Source: Serinus canaria
Lineage: Eukaryota > Chordata > Aves > Passeriformes > Fringillidae
Assembly: GCF_022539315.1 (NCBI RefSeq)
Contig: NC_066315.1
Span: 46,543,174-46,607,173 of the forward strand
Reading direction: 5' to 3'
DNA length: 64,000 bases
Below the pieces are notes generated by a model that was not told where the DNA came from, made no database searches, and saw nothing but the letters and a program-made list of their open reading frames with translations. Made by a program: the position numbers and the translations under genes. This document shows, piece by piece, positions 1 to 12,901 of this stretch. Numbering within the stretch: the first letter of the stretch is position 1; each line of letters opens with the position of its first letter.

Positions 1-3000
1 GTGTGCACGGGGGAATTGGGGTTTTGCTGTCAGAGCAGTTCAGGGATCCTGACAGCCTTTGTGTCTGGGCTTAGCACTTGGATGTCCATGGCTGCCTCAA
101 AGTAGGAAGCATACCTGAAATCAGAGACTTCAGCTACACATCAGCTCTTTTTTTCTTTTACTTTTTTCTTTTAAACCTGCCTTTTGGGAGAGGGTTTCCA
201 CTGTGTTTCCTTTGGCAGATGATTTGCTTCAGTGAAACAGCTGCCTTATTTCAGGTGAAAGAAAAGATTAACAGAAAAGTGCACATATTTAATGTTTAAA
301 TTTAGTTTTTAAGGTTTAAAATGAGTAAACCTTAAAATGGTATTTTAAGGTTTAAAATGCTGTGGTTTTTATGAACCCTGCTTGCATGTTGTCATGATGT
401 TCCTCTCATTTCAGCAGTCTCTTTACTTCATTGTTCTCCTTTGGACAACAGTAAAATATCTGCTCCTTCTCCAGCTTAGAAGATCACCCCATTTTTGTTT
501 TCTTTTCCCCTCTCTGTATTTCCACAGAATAAACAGGGAACAACCAAGCTGTCAAGTGGCCTTCGCTCTAGTCCATAGTTCCATGACTGGTTTTTCCAGC
601 ACTGCAGCTGAGAGTAGCCCAGTGGCTATTCCTTTCTTTGCCTCCTGGCAGGAACAAGTTGCTGTGGTTACAAGGAACAGACTAATATTCTTTAGCTGAG
701 CATTTGGAAGCTGGGCATCCAGACTGAGTTTTCATCTAGACTGTCTCCCTTGGATAGGCAGAGAAAGATTTCCAAGGTGATCCAACACATTCAAGAAGAG
801 GGGGGACTATTTTCTATAAAACTTTCTCTTTCCTGAAAACTTGGGTTTTTTTTTAGTCTGGAGGTTGCATTTCCTATCAGGGTAGCATTAGCAGTATGGA
901 TGTTTTTTCTGCTCTGTGGCCAACATCTCCTGGAAATGGAGACGTGCAGTTCCTTCAGTCCCCAAGAAAAACCTTGTTAGGATAGATCTGTCACAGCTGA
1001 AAGCAAAAGAGGAACAAGGAAAGCTATTTTGTTTACCACATTAGTGGAAATATAAATTCTACATCAGAGTGATAGAACAAAAGAATGTTTAAGATTTTCA
1101 GTTGGGTTTACCCTGAACTTTTACCACTACATTCATCAGTGCACTCAATATAAAAATTTGTATGACTGAATCAGCAACAGCACCACAAAAATCCTTTCAT
1201 GTCAGAGCTCTTTAGCCTTGCCCTCTTCTTATCTAAGTGGAAATAACAGTATTTAATTTTTATCTCTGTATTTTTACTCTGATACACTTCAACACTGCTT
1301 GTAGTTTAAAACACAGACACCAGAGAGGATAAATCTGCTGGGAAAGATTTTAGTTTTTCCAGAAGATTTGTTATTGTACAATAAGTGCTACTTTAATACA
1401 GTGTAAGGATTGGATTTCCTTACTGGGATGCCTGTAAGAAAGGGGATTGATTGCTTGAAGCTGAGAAAATACTAAACAATGAAGCATAAAAGACAGAAAT
1501 AGTAAATCTGATAGCCTGTTTTACAGGTCTCTTGAGGTAATTTCATCTCAATGCACGAATGACTTGACTGTGAAGACGCAAGTAGTTGAGCCAAATCAGC
1601 AGATCACCACTCAATGAGGCCACAAATTTCAATCTAAGATATTGGAGAAAAAGTTGCTTTGGGAATAATTTGCTTTTGCTGTGCACATGCCCAGCACTGA
1701 TAAAGCAGGAGTGTTAGCCATGGAAGGGTCAAGTCAGGAGAGCAGTAGGGTAAGAAAAGACACTTGGGAGTTTTTACATATAGGTCAGCAGGAAATCTGT
1801 GTGAGCAGAAGTGCAGGTGAGTAAGGAGTAGTTGCATAATGCTCTCTGTTCCCAAGTGTGCAGCACAAGAATAATTAATCTGTCTATATGCTGGTCTCCC
1901 AGTTGTTAATGGCAGATAGTTTAGTTTATACATCCCTCCCCGAGGTGAGAATTTGGACTCTCTGAAGGCCATGAGATATGTGCACTGCAATGTCTCGGGT
2001 GGATTGTTTTTAAAAGCCAAGGTAAATGCAGAAGTAGTCAAGTAAGCTGCTAAGTGTCTGAAAGGAAGCATATGTTCATTTTATGTATTTGTTTTTTTCC
2101 CTGAATATATTGAATTTGTGCTTTGTTTTGTATTGCAGCTTACACTGTGGCATATGCTTTACTGATTACAGCAAGCTGAGCCTGCAAAATTCATTACCTA
2201 ACAGAGGAAGAGGATATTTACAGCAAAAGTAAGAAAATTGGAATGAAAGGACAGATATCCAGGTTAGTTTTAAATACGTCTCACTGCAAGATTAAGTTGA
2301 TTGGAAAGTTCAGAGAACATATCTGAACCTACTTATTAGCAAATCCATTTCAAAAGGCTCTGGTGAATTTTAAGAGTTCAGTCTTAAAGCTTTTTGTTTG
2401 AGGTTGTAGAGCTGTGCAAATATTGGAGGCACTTAATGCTTACAGGCAGAACTCAGTGGACTGATTCCTTGCCAACTAGATGATCAACAATTCTGCAGTG
2501 ACAAAGCTTTAATCTGGATATGTGCACCAAACCATCACAGCAGTGTGTTGGTGATTACTGTTCTGAAGAAAAAAACAGTGTGGCCATTAATGTCATCTGT
2601 ACTTGCATTTGCTGAGCTTTTGAGCCACAGGGAAGTGTTTGGTGCTGAACTCTTTGGTTATGAAAAGTGGTAGTGTTCTTTGATGTCAAGGGCAGGGAGG
2701 AGAGGGATGGCTCTTTGGCAATAGCAAGAGAAGCTAAGCTGATATTCTTCCAGGACCAGTTCCCTAAAAATTTACAGTGCCTATAGATCATTATGGCAAG
2801 TACTGTGAGAGGCTGTACATTGCACTCCCAGGACAGTAGCTACCATGGGCAGCAGCACTGCCAACTGAGCTCTTGGCTCCTTCTTAAACAAAGATTTAAA
2901 CTTCCCTTTCTAAGCAATGTGAGTCACCTATTAGCATGAAACAGCCTCTTAGCATTTCTTTCTCCTGATGAATTTGTACTCAGGGTCTTTTAAAATGAGG

Positions 3001-6000
3001 TAATACAAGCATTGTGCACTATTTGCCTACTTCTGGGTCAGCCTAGAAAAATGGGCCTCTAGAAATTGGTACAGTCCTGGGGACAAGGCGTGTTACCAAC
3101 ACTGAGGTGTGACAAGCAACCCCACTGAAACATTTTGGCAGCATGGTGTTTGTTGATCATCAGAAATGAATGCCATTATTCCCACTGACAAATATTTTCT
3201 TTTTCCTTTGTCAAGGCTGTGCATGTTGGTGTAGTTGAACTTAGGCGAATTAGAAGTCCACCACCTTTCCCAGGTCTTCTGTGATTTGATCCAAAAACCT
3301 GAAGGCACGTTTCACTGCTGATAATTAGATACATGGGTACCATACACCAGTGGAATCCAGGCAATCTGTCCCACTATGGACATCCCAAGTCGACCACCAG
3401 CAGATTATAAAGCTCTGAACGGTGTCTCAGGGTTTAAATGGCACCCCAGAATACTGCAGGGCTATGGCAGGCAGTGTAATTAGATAGGAGGAAAAGTATG
3501 ACCTCTCTGCCTTCTTTGCTGATTGCTGCATGCCCCAAGGGCATTGGGAAGGGGCAAGGTTTCATTAAACAAGTTTTTGGTGCTGCTCCATTGCACCTTC
3601 ACAGCACTAATTTAGAATTTGCTGTTTCTGGCATTTGGTCACTGAAAGGACCAACGGGATCAACAGAAATAGCATCACTTTAATTAAAAAATAAAACTGG
3701 TGCTTGGCAGGAAATGCTAATGACTTGTATTCCCTTCAGCCCAGATTTTAAAAGTATTTAGATGTTTAAAGATACAGGTAGGTACTTGGAAGAATTTTCC
3801 GAAGTAGCTATATGCTCAGCTCCAATTATTTTTAATGAGACTATTGTGCCTCCTTATTTCAAAGATGTCTGATAGGAACATGTGTGAAGGCTAAAGCACT
3901 GGAGGGCCTTTACAAATCTGCTACAATGTCACTGGAAATGAGACTTCATTATTTAAGCATTACAAGTCTGATTTGCCATTAAAACAATCTGCAGACTGTA
4001 CTGATGCCTTTCACTTTTGGGTGGGCTTACAGCATCCAACACTGAGTAGCCAAACTGGAAAATGAGAGTGTTTTCTAGCTCCTCAGAAAAATAAACAGTT
4101 ATGGCCTGAAGCCATGCAACTGCAAAATGTGGGGGAGAAGGAAGGGGCATGTGTATCATGACACATGAGAGTTTGTTCTGTGGGTGCTGCAGGGAGCCTC
4201 GGCACTTTCGCGCTGCTGTCTGAGTAGAGGTGGATCTCGGGTTGGAATTATCTCCTTTCAGAGGCCTGAGGGTAACTCTTGGTGATGGGGAGCAGCACAT
4301 GGGGCATAGACTTGGCCCCAGGGCAGCCAGGCTCTGCCTGATCACAGATACTCTTTGCTGGTCCAACATCACCTCCCTTGGGAGCTGTTTTGAGAGCTCC
4401 GGGTGCATGAAGCTACTGGCAAAGAGTCACGTTCATGTAGCAAAAATAGTCAGTGAAACAGGCACACCATCAGCCAAAGAGGCCAGGAAGGTCTGGATGT
4501 CCCCACAAGCAGGGACTGTGAGAAGTTGGCCTGTGCTCACCCATCCCCGTGGCTCGTTTTACACTCTCACACACACAGAGATATGCACACATCCTTTTTT
4601 CACCCCTGCATGCTCCCTCACATATTTATCAGTGTAAATATGAATTTTAATGCTAGAAGAAAGCTGTGCTGATAATGATGCCATTAAATGCTGTGGCTTC
4701 TCAAAAGCATGTTTTTTTCAAATGATAAATGAAAAGCAGTGATGGAGGTGTGGAGGTGGGGGGGGAAAGCAAATCGTGCTGGTAGAATATTAAAGCATGA
4801 ACCTACTCAGGAAATGTGTGCTTTGATTTGAGTTTAATTCTTTTGGAAGTAGAGGATACTGAAAAAGAAAGTATTGAAATCCCAAACTGAGACAAACACC
4901 AATATGCAGTTTAATATTAACAGAAATTGTTACAAAGATCAGGTTGGCCATGGTAATTAATGAGATCAAAATCATGATGGTGATGATTTCTTTCATTACT
5001 GACTTAATTTTGATGTGACTCTGAAGCTGCCTGCCACACTTTGACCAAAAAAAAAAAATTTCCCTAAAATAGTGACTGTAATTACTATTATTTAATTACT
5101 TAGTCACGAGGTTACCATGGGTGCAACATGTGCTTGCAAAGGGGTGGCAAGGGCTGTGGTATTGCTGTATTAACACTGCATATGCCTGTATGGAGTTTGA
5201 TGAATATTTGGATCAAATAACCTTTTAGTTTAAAAAGATGTGTATTTTCAGACTTGTTGAAAGAATTTGTGCAGAAGTCAGTAAATAGTTTTATCTATAA
5301 GCAAAGATAAAAATGAAAGCAGAAGAACTACAGCTCTTTTTAAATAAAGGCATTGCAATACAAAGTGTCAAAATTGCATTCTTCACAGCCTGCACTAGTG
5401 TGCCCCTGAAAAACAGTGTGAGACCCTCCTGTCATTAGTGAAACTATTTGATTTTGTATGAAACAAACTATGAGTAATATTAACATATTGTTTACAATTT
5501 TCTGTCTTGACAAAAGCACAGTAATCATGTTTCTGTGTGCCAGAGTGTGTATGTATGTAACAACTGAATTAAACCAAGTTAACAAAGACTAAAGTTTTGA
5601 AAAGAGTAGAAGCTTATGATGGTCATAGCTGATGCCTTTTGTGTTTTGACTCCTTTTTGACATTTACTTCAGACCAAACCTAGCAATTAGCTATTCCTGA
5701 TTTGCTTTTTTTTCTTTTGTCTATTATCTCAGAGAGACTGTCAATATATCCCTTTGAAATATTTTAGTGCAGAAAATACCTTTATGCTTTTTCAGCCTGG
5801 TTTTTGTTTTCATACAATTGGCATTTGCAAAAAATGCAAAACATTTCCATAACAACAGTCCAGTGCATCTCTTTCATTCCAAACACAAGGACAGATCTCT
5901 TTCCATTTCCACAGGAACACTGTAACATATCATTAGTGAAGGGCTGGGGATTTTTCTATATCCATAAGCAGTAGTTGGTAGCTTTCTGTACAGGTAAAGT

Positions 6001-9000
6001 CCGAGGCTGTGGGCATTTGAAAGCAAGTAGGACATTGGATCTGAGACAACCTTCAGGCAGTATTGCTCGAAAGTCCTGTGAGATAGTGCAGATCGTTGAT
6101 CTGGAAGGTACTGACATTGCTGGGAGTCTGGTCTAAATCTTAACAGATATGTGGCAGTTTACAGTTTACAAGGAAAGGCATTTGCATGTTCCCAAGATAG
6201 TAGTGTTATTCCCAAAGACAGCAATCTGCTTCTTGGCAAGCTGGAGCAATAAACTCTGTAGCAAGAGATCTATATCCAAAACTGGAGCTAAGCCCATGAA
6301 CATCTAGCTGTATGCCAAAGAAGGGGGCAGGCAATGACTTCTGAGATGTGAAGAGTTCTGTCTTTGAAGCTGTGCTTTGACTGTCCATAGCACTCATCCA
6401 GACAAGATGCAAACCTACCACTCTTCCACTTCGAGAGCAGAAAGATCACTTTCTTTTGTGTGGGGGTGAGTTGTCCCTCATGTCCTTTACTGGTTTTGGG
6501 CTTTGATGCAGTTCTTATGGAACTAGGAGGGACTTTATGATGGTAGTCCGGAATTGTAGACAATGATGTCTGGCAGTTTCCTCTAGCAAATTATTGAATT
6601 TCACCTGAAAAATGTATCCTGGATTCTGCTGGAAACTAGTTCTACACTTCCAGTTCTCCCATGATTATAAATCACTCATCCTTTCCAGACCGCTTACTTG
6701 TTGCCATTTTGTGTCCTTTTCCTCTAGTTCCAATGACATCTTTTAATTTAAAAGCTCTTCTTTCTGGTGGAGAATTAGATGCCCCTTTCCTCTAGTGTGA
6801 TTATTGAAAGCGATCTTATTCCCTTCCAGCTGTATCCCAACAGTCTTCAAATGCTTGATATCAAGTGTGATTTTTCTATAAAAAGCACAACAAGTAGTCA
6901 GTGCAATAAATGACAAGAAAAAAAGTTGGGCAGCTCAGTAGAAGAAAAGATATATGATGCCATTATGACCTGTTTGATTAGTTCAGCTCTTGGCAGAAAG
7001 ATTTCCAAGTCTGCCAGACTTCTGAGTAGATTCCTCTATTCCAGCTTTCCCCTCCTGCACCCTTCTCCCTGGCACACTGTGTATCATGGTCTGAAGCTGC
7101 ATTTTGCTAGCATCAATTAGGCACTAAGAGTCCACTTAGATTAACGATTTTTTTTTTGGATCAGAGTGAAGTTTTAAATGAACCTGCTGGTTTCCCATAC
7201 TTCCTGCACCTAATTTTGTACCGTGAGGTGGCCTTAGAACTCATGAGGTGTGTTGTTTCAAGAGGAAATGAAGGTTGAATATTTGTTGGAGTGCAGCACT
7301 TCAGCCAAAATGGGCATCCTGGCCCAGAGGCCAGACTAGAAATAGTCTGAAAGTAAAACCAAGCACAGCAGAGCTGGGAATTCAGGTCCTCAGCATCAAA
7401 TGTTTCACTCTACAGGCCCACCCCTATGGGTCACATTCCTTGCCATTGCAGATGTGGGGGTCAGCCTTCTGCCCCTGTTTCCTGGGTCTTTAATGGGTGG
7501 CAAAGGTAGATCATACCTACATGAAGTTTTCTTTGCCCTTATGATATCTTTCCATCAATCTTTATCACTTTTAATGTGCTACAGGGATTACCCTTCCTTC
7601 AGGCAAGCAGATGAAACTGTCAGAGGAGTGCAAACCAGCTATTCCTGCCGTGCATGACTGCAGTCTCACAGAAACACATCACTGGTAATCAAGATTAGGA
7701 TCCAGCAGCACATTCACCTCCTTGAAACAGATTCCTTTGGATGGTATCCCTTGGTAACATACTGACTCATAAATAGCAATTTGAGGATAAAGAAGACAAC
7801 TGTACTACTAAAACACTGAGGTAGATTAATATTTAAAGGCTTGAGTTAATATGACGGATTTAAACCTTGCATTTACATATATTGACTTTTCTTCCTTTGT
7901 TGCTGAAAGCATAAAGACTTGTCTTTAAGTCTTCCTTATTAACCCAAAAATGCTCTTTTAGCAGAAACAATAACAAACTGGCTATCTGTGTTTTAGTCAG
8001 GTGGATTTACCAGAGCTTAGAGTAGGAACAGGTACTTTATGATGGTTTTCCATCTCATTCACAATGAGCTGTTCTTGTAGTCCCTTCATTTGGTGATATG
8101 CAGAACAGGGCTTGCCTGACTGCAGTGCTCAGGACCTGGTTCTGCACTAATATACCCTGACTGGAGAAAGAAGGGCTTCAGAATGGCTGAAGGAATGTTT
8201 GCAAGTCAGAATACTTGCATTAACAGCTGATTAATTAGCCTAAGACAAGCCATGGCCTGTGGCTCTAGTCCTGCAAGTTTATCAGTTTGCTTTTCCCCTG
8301 CTTGTCTGAAGGAATTGTGATATGAGATTTGAGATCTCTGCGTGTGGGCAGGAGTTGGTATTCCTGTGGCAGCAATGACAGGATTGTTCCTGTGTTGATA
8401 CAGCAGTGAATACAAGCCTGAAGCAATATCTTTTTATACTTCTCTTAATATAGCCTCATTGTGGAATGACCGCCACTACTAATGAAAATGAACCCTAAGT
8501 GCAGTACTTTGTTGGCTGTCTGCAAAATTGTACTATCTATCAGTCCTTCTTTCTTTATTTTATGAAGCTTGTGCACTGGATTATGAGATGGGAATGAGTG
8601 ATTATGCAGGATATGAACAAGTAACTTGTATACCTCAATGTATATCCTTGTTCATGTAACTTCTGCAGAAGTAATTTATTCTTGAATGCAGAGAACACAA
8701 GAATGGCTCTCTATAAAATATCTTAGCTATGATTATTGCCCAAGGTAACGTCATGTTTAAATTTTAGACTTTTATACAGCTCTGTTCTTGGAGTATGTTG
8801 TGTTTGGCACACTAAATCTTTGTAGATTTTATTTCATTGTTAATAGCACTTTGAAAAGGAAGAGCAAATACTCTCACTTTCTTGTCATGTTCATTGCAGG
8901 GGCTTGTGACAAAGACTGAGATACATATTTTGAAGAGCTCTCCTCAAAATAAGTTTAAAAAATAATGAATCAAACTTGTAAAATCTGATTGTTAATCCCT

Positions 9001-9570
9001 GAAAAACTATTTCTTTTCACTTCCTGACCCAAAGCTTAGGTATGGGATTGGTGGCATTTTGCCTTGCGTGAGTGGTTTCATCTACTGTAAACCTGAATTA
9101 TTTGTAAAATTTGGTATGAATGTCAATGAACTGAATTCTGTAGGAAAAGGACTTTCTTGGATGGCAGACTCCTCCCTGAGTATTGGTTTGTACAACTTAT
9201 GGACACTCAGAGCCCACAGGATGGGCCCACAAGAACAGCAGAGCCGACTGGAACTTGCTTTAGGAGCCTCTCGGAGCAAGACAGCATCACTGCTCTCTCA
9301 CTGCCAAAGGGAGGGCAAAGGAAGAGGGCATTGATGTGAACCTGTTCCCTCCTCATCCCCAGGACAGGAGGAGGCCAGGCTGGTGGGGGCTCTGCGGGTC
9401 TCTGCACTCGTGCACTGGCTTTGAGGTTGGACAAGGAAGGAAAAAGGGATGTAGGAAAAGAAATTTCACTCTGGTCACCTTTGCCTGATCCTTATCCAGT
9501 TGGGAATGGTTTTGCAGAAGCTGCAGTGAAGGGAGAAGGGCCTTGAAGGGAAGTATACAAGTAACGTGGT
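1..9570. other. Intergenic DNA with no recognised gene
   Basis: This AT-rich stretch contains only short open frames without recognisable domains, splice context or family similarity. I see no RNA gene and no clear transposon. The only structured item is the small repeat cluster at 307-354, listed separately. The slightly GC-richer patch near 4200-4420 carries two overlapping frames on opposite strands, which is typical of chance. Relative to the gene at 48974 this is far-upstream intergenic DNA. In human NPSR1 lies downstream of BMPER, but I do not recognise any BMPER exon here. Confidence 0.6.
307..354. repeat. Three copies of a 12-bp unit, the middle one inverted
   Basis: TTTTAAGGTTTA occurs at 307-318 and 343-354. 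Its exact reverse complement TAAACCTTAAAA lies between them at 326-337. The middle copy could pair with either outer copy, giving two mutually exclusive AT-rich hairpins. No known element explains it. Confidence 0.8.
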
Positions 9571-9953
9571 CTGTTAAGCCTGGAGAAGAGGAGACTGAGG
9601 GGAGGGAGACCTCATAGCAGTCAGCAGCTTCCTCATGAGGGGATGTGGAGGGGCAGGCACTGATCTCCTCACTGTCAGGAACAGCGACAGGACTCGAGGG
9701 AATGGCCTGAAACTGAGTCAGGGAAGTTTTAGGCTGGACAGCAGGAAAAGGTTTTTGGGCACTGGCACAGGCTCCCCAGGGAAGTGGTCATAGCACCAAG
9801 ACTGAAAGAGTTCAAGAAGCATTTGGACAACACTCTCAGGCACATGGTGTGACGTTTTGGCACATGAGCGGTTCTGTGGTGGGCCAGAAGCTGGATATTG
9901 ATGATCCTTACAGGTCCCTTGCAGCTCAAGAATATTTTGCAATTCTGTGATTG
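9571..9953 (+). mobile_element. CR1 LINE fragment, 3' end, sense on + strand
   Basis: The sequence follows the well-known avian CR1 3' region. It starts with a 'cctggagaagaggagactgagg'-type segment, passes through 'aatggcctgaaactg' and 'ggctccccagggaagtggt', and ends in a degenerate copy of the octamer tail (attctgtgattg). It is a typical 5'-truncated, dead copy that keeps only the end of the RT-encoding ORF region and the 3'UTR. Divergence is high, so the insertion is old. Short open frames on its minus strand are shadows. Confidence 0.85.
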
Positions 9954-11585
9954 CATGGAATTGTTGAAACAGAGACTGTTACTCTTTCCGTAGGATACTA
10001 GTTCTGGTTTAAGCTAACCTTCTTTCTTTTATGCTTTTTAGTGCAGACATTATTAATTTGGAGACATTTCTTTCACAGAATGCTTCTCCTTATTCCATTA
10101 AAGACTCTTTTCTGGCTACTATAATCCTCCTGGCTGGCAGTTCAAAGGAGAGCTTATTTTTTCACCTTCTGAACAGGCTGACAGATATATTCTTTGGGGT
10201 TACTGATAGGAACAACCTAAGAAAAACAAGAGGGGAGGGGTGGTGGTGGAAAAGAAAGCCAAGTGACACACTGAAGATGGTGTCTCCCAATAATTCCTAG
10301 CTGCCCATAGGCACTTGGCTACCTTTGTGCTGAGGTTGCAGACTCAGCATGGGAAAAGTCCCCTTGTTTCTTCCACTGTTGCTTTGACACTCAGATGTCT
10401 AGAAATGTCTTCTCATGAAGACCTATCTTCAATAATTTTCCCCCAAATGTATGCACTAATTACAGCAGCAGAATTGAGAAGAACATTGGCTAAATATAAA
10501 CTATGGAAGGGAATTAAATACAGCTCCCAGCTGAGCTTAGATTCCCAAAAAGTGTTTTAATGTGTTCATCTGTTTCACTACTTACCATACTTGATAATTT
10601 TATCCTAAGCTATATGTCTTCTTGGAGTTCATCCTACTGCAGCCTTTGTAGATATCTTTGCTTTGTCACAGAACTCATGTGCAGCTCTCTGGCAGACATC
10701 CTGCCTTTTATTCCAAGTAAATACAAATTCACAACCTTTACTGAGTCATCTTCTTAGTAACATTACCCAAGTCTCACTAAATGCTGAAATTGCATGTGGT
10801 AACCCTCATGTCATATTAGTAGAAAAAAGGTTAGGCATCCATTAAAAAAAAATCACTAAATTAATGATTCTGCCCCCCAGATGTTAACTTTGCTTGTGTC
10901 CCCTATGTCTCACTATTGTTGAGTTCTCAGATAAAAAACAAGATTTTTGCACTTGGTGATGGGTGCTTTCTAAATTCAGTGTGTTGAATTTAGGATGACA
11001 ATTAATTCTCAATGTTTGGCAGTGCTTTTGGACAGCTAGACTGTTTCCAGGTTGCTCAGGCTGAACAGGGGAAATAGAAGTATCCAGTTTTCTACAGGTT
11101 TCTCAGACTGACATTCAACTTTCATTTGTGGGAAGCTTTCCTCTCTCCCTTGTCCTTATACAGTGGCTTCTGAGATGTGAATGACACACTTTTTTTCCTT
11201 CATTTTTTTTAGATACTTATTTTCAGCTGGATGATATTTGATTTGGCTCAGTGCCCTGAATTTAACTCATCATGTTTTCCTTTGAATTTTCAATGCTTTG
11301 TAAATAAATTTGTTCATTTATTCTTAATGGAGCTCTTTTAAGAAAGCTGATCACATGCTGCAAAAAGGGACACCTGTCCCTGGTGTGCGAGTAATCTTGC
11401 AAAGATGTATTAGCAAATGCATTTGTAGCAGTGGTACTCATGGAGGGCTGAGAGGGAGCAGAAACCATCTGTATGAAGTATCTGGAGCAAGTCCCTGATC
11501 CTGAGGGACCAGTGCTGGATGCAGCAGCTGCTTGCTGGGACCAGGGCATCATGGGGGCTCCAGTCTGGGGCATCAGGCACCTCCA

Positions 11586-11621
11586 TGGGGATGGGGATGG
11601 GAATGGGAATGGGAATGGGCT
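11586..11621. repeat. GGGATG/GGGAAT short tandem repeat
   Basis: About six consecutive hexamers of the form GGGGAT or GGGAAT occur here. The repeat creates artificial open frames on both strands because a 6-bp period never introduces a stop. Confidence 0.85.
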
Positions 11622-12845
11622 GAGCCCAGTCTGGGATATCAGCCCACACCACATGTTGGGGACAGGATCAGCAGATTCCATGGCCAGGCAGTTCAGGGCT
11701 GTGTGAAGCTGAAGACTGGCAGTGCTACACATTAGGACATGGGGTAAAATGGAGTCCTGGGCCATAGGCAGAGGTAGGATTCACCAGGAGAGGTCAGAAT
11801 GGGACAAAAAGGGCTGTCATACTGTCAGGACCCTGTCTGCAGCTCTAATGTCATCAAGAGTTACAGAGCCATCAGTAATTTGGGATTTATAGATGTTTGT
11901 AGATAATATACTGACAGCAAACGAAGTTGAAATTTGCTAAAGAAGTTGGCCACTATTAATAACTTCCCTTGATCAAATTAATGCATTTCAGGATGATAAC
12001 ACATGGCAATCTCTCCTTAGAGACTGTTCTTGGCAGGGGATAGATGCATGTGGCTCTAGTTTCTCTGTGTGTGACAGGATGGGATGAAATAATAGTGGTG
12101 AGCTGCTTATATGTGGTTATATTTGTATTCCCTTGCTTAAATGAGTAAGCCCTTCTGCTTTGAGTTTGGCACACTGGTGCTATTAAAAGTGCCTTAAAAT
12201 GCTGCCTTTCTGAATCTTTCTTGTAAGGCTTATCAGGCTATGTGGCTTGTGCCCAGCTGTTGCTTTTTGCTGCACACTTCTAAGCTGCTGCTGTGCTTCA
12301 CCCCAGAAACTGCTGCTCATTGAGTTTTGATAGAAATGTCCCTGCTGTGGTGTTACACCCATTAGAATGTACATTCATCCCTCTGAGCCTTGTGGTACAA
12401 AAAGTAGCACAGCACAAGCTAAATGGGTGCTCAGAGATGTCCATAAGGGACTTGGTTGACTTGAATTCACAAAGTCTTCTCAGCATTTGAAGGCTTCAGG
12501 GTGATCTTAAGCACTGCATGTCCATATTTTTTTTCAGCTGGGACCAGAAGATGAGCAGGCTTATGCATCTCCAGCTTCACTGTGTATTATGACTCTTTCT
12601 AGCCAAACTGATTGAGGGATGTTAGTTACTTCTGGCTTATTGCTTTGAGTTTATTCCTTTTCCAGGTGTGCAAGGAGAATTGCTCAAAGACAGAAATGCC
12701 ACATTTCTGGCAAGTGGGTAAATACATACAGTACTTTAAGTCCTGTTTTGCTGCCTTAACAGGCACAGATTTGTTTGAAGAAAAACCCAAACATTTTGAG
12801 GCATAGCTGAATTCCAGCCCTGAAATTTCTGAAAGTTCACAGCAA

Positions 12846-12901
12846 GGAAGCTAAGCAGTAGAAGGAAATGCTTGGAAGCTAGGCAGTAGAAGGAAATGCT
12901 T
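12846..12901. repeat. 28-bp tandem duplication
   Basis: Two adjacent 28-bp copies (12846-12873 and 12874-12901) differ at one position, aagctaagc versus aagctaggc. The near identity suggests a recent duplication by slippage or unequal exchange. Confidence 0.9.

Noticed and set aside
3953..4637. Overlapping frames of 151 and 135 codons on opposite strands
   Set aside because: Mutually overlapping frames without domains or splice context in a GC-richer patch fit chance.
11262..11765. 167-codon minus frame with repeated dipeptides
   Set aside because: The dipeptides come from the GGGAAT-type repeat. There is no domain, and overlapping frames exist on both strands.
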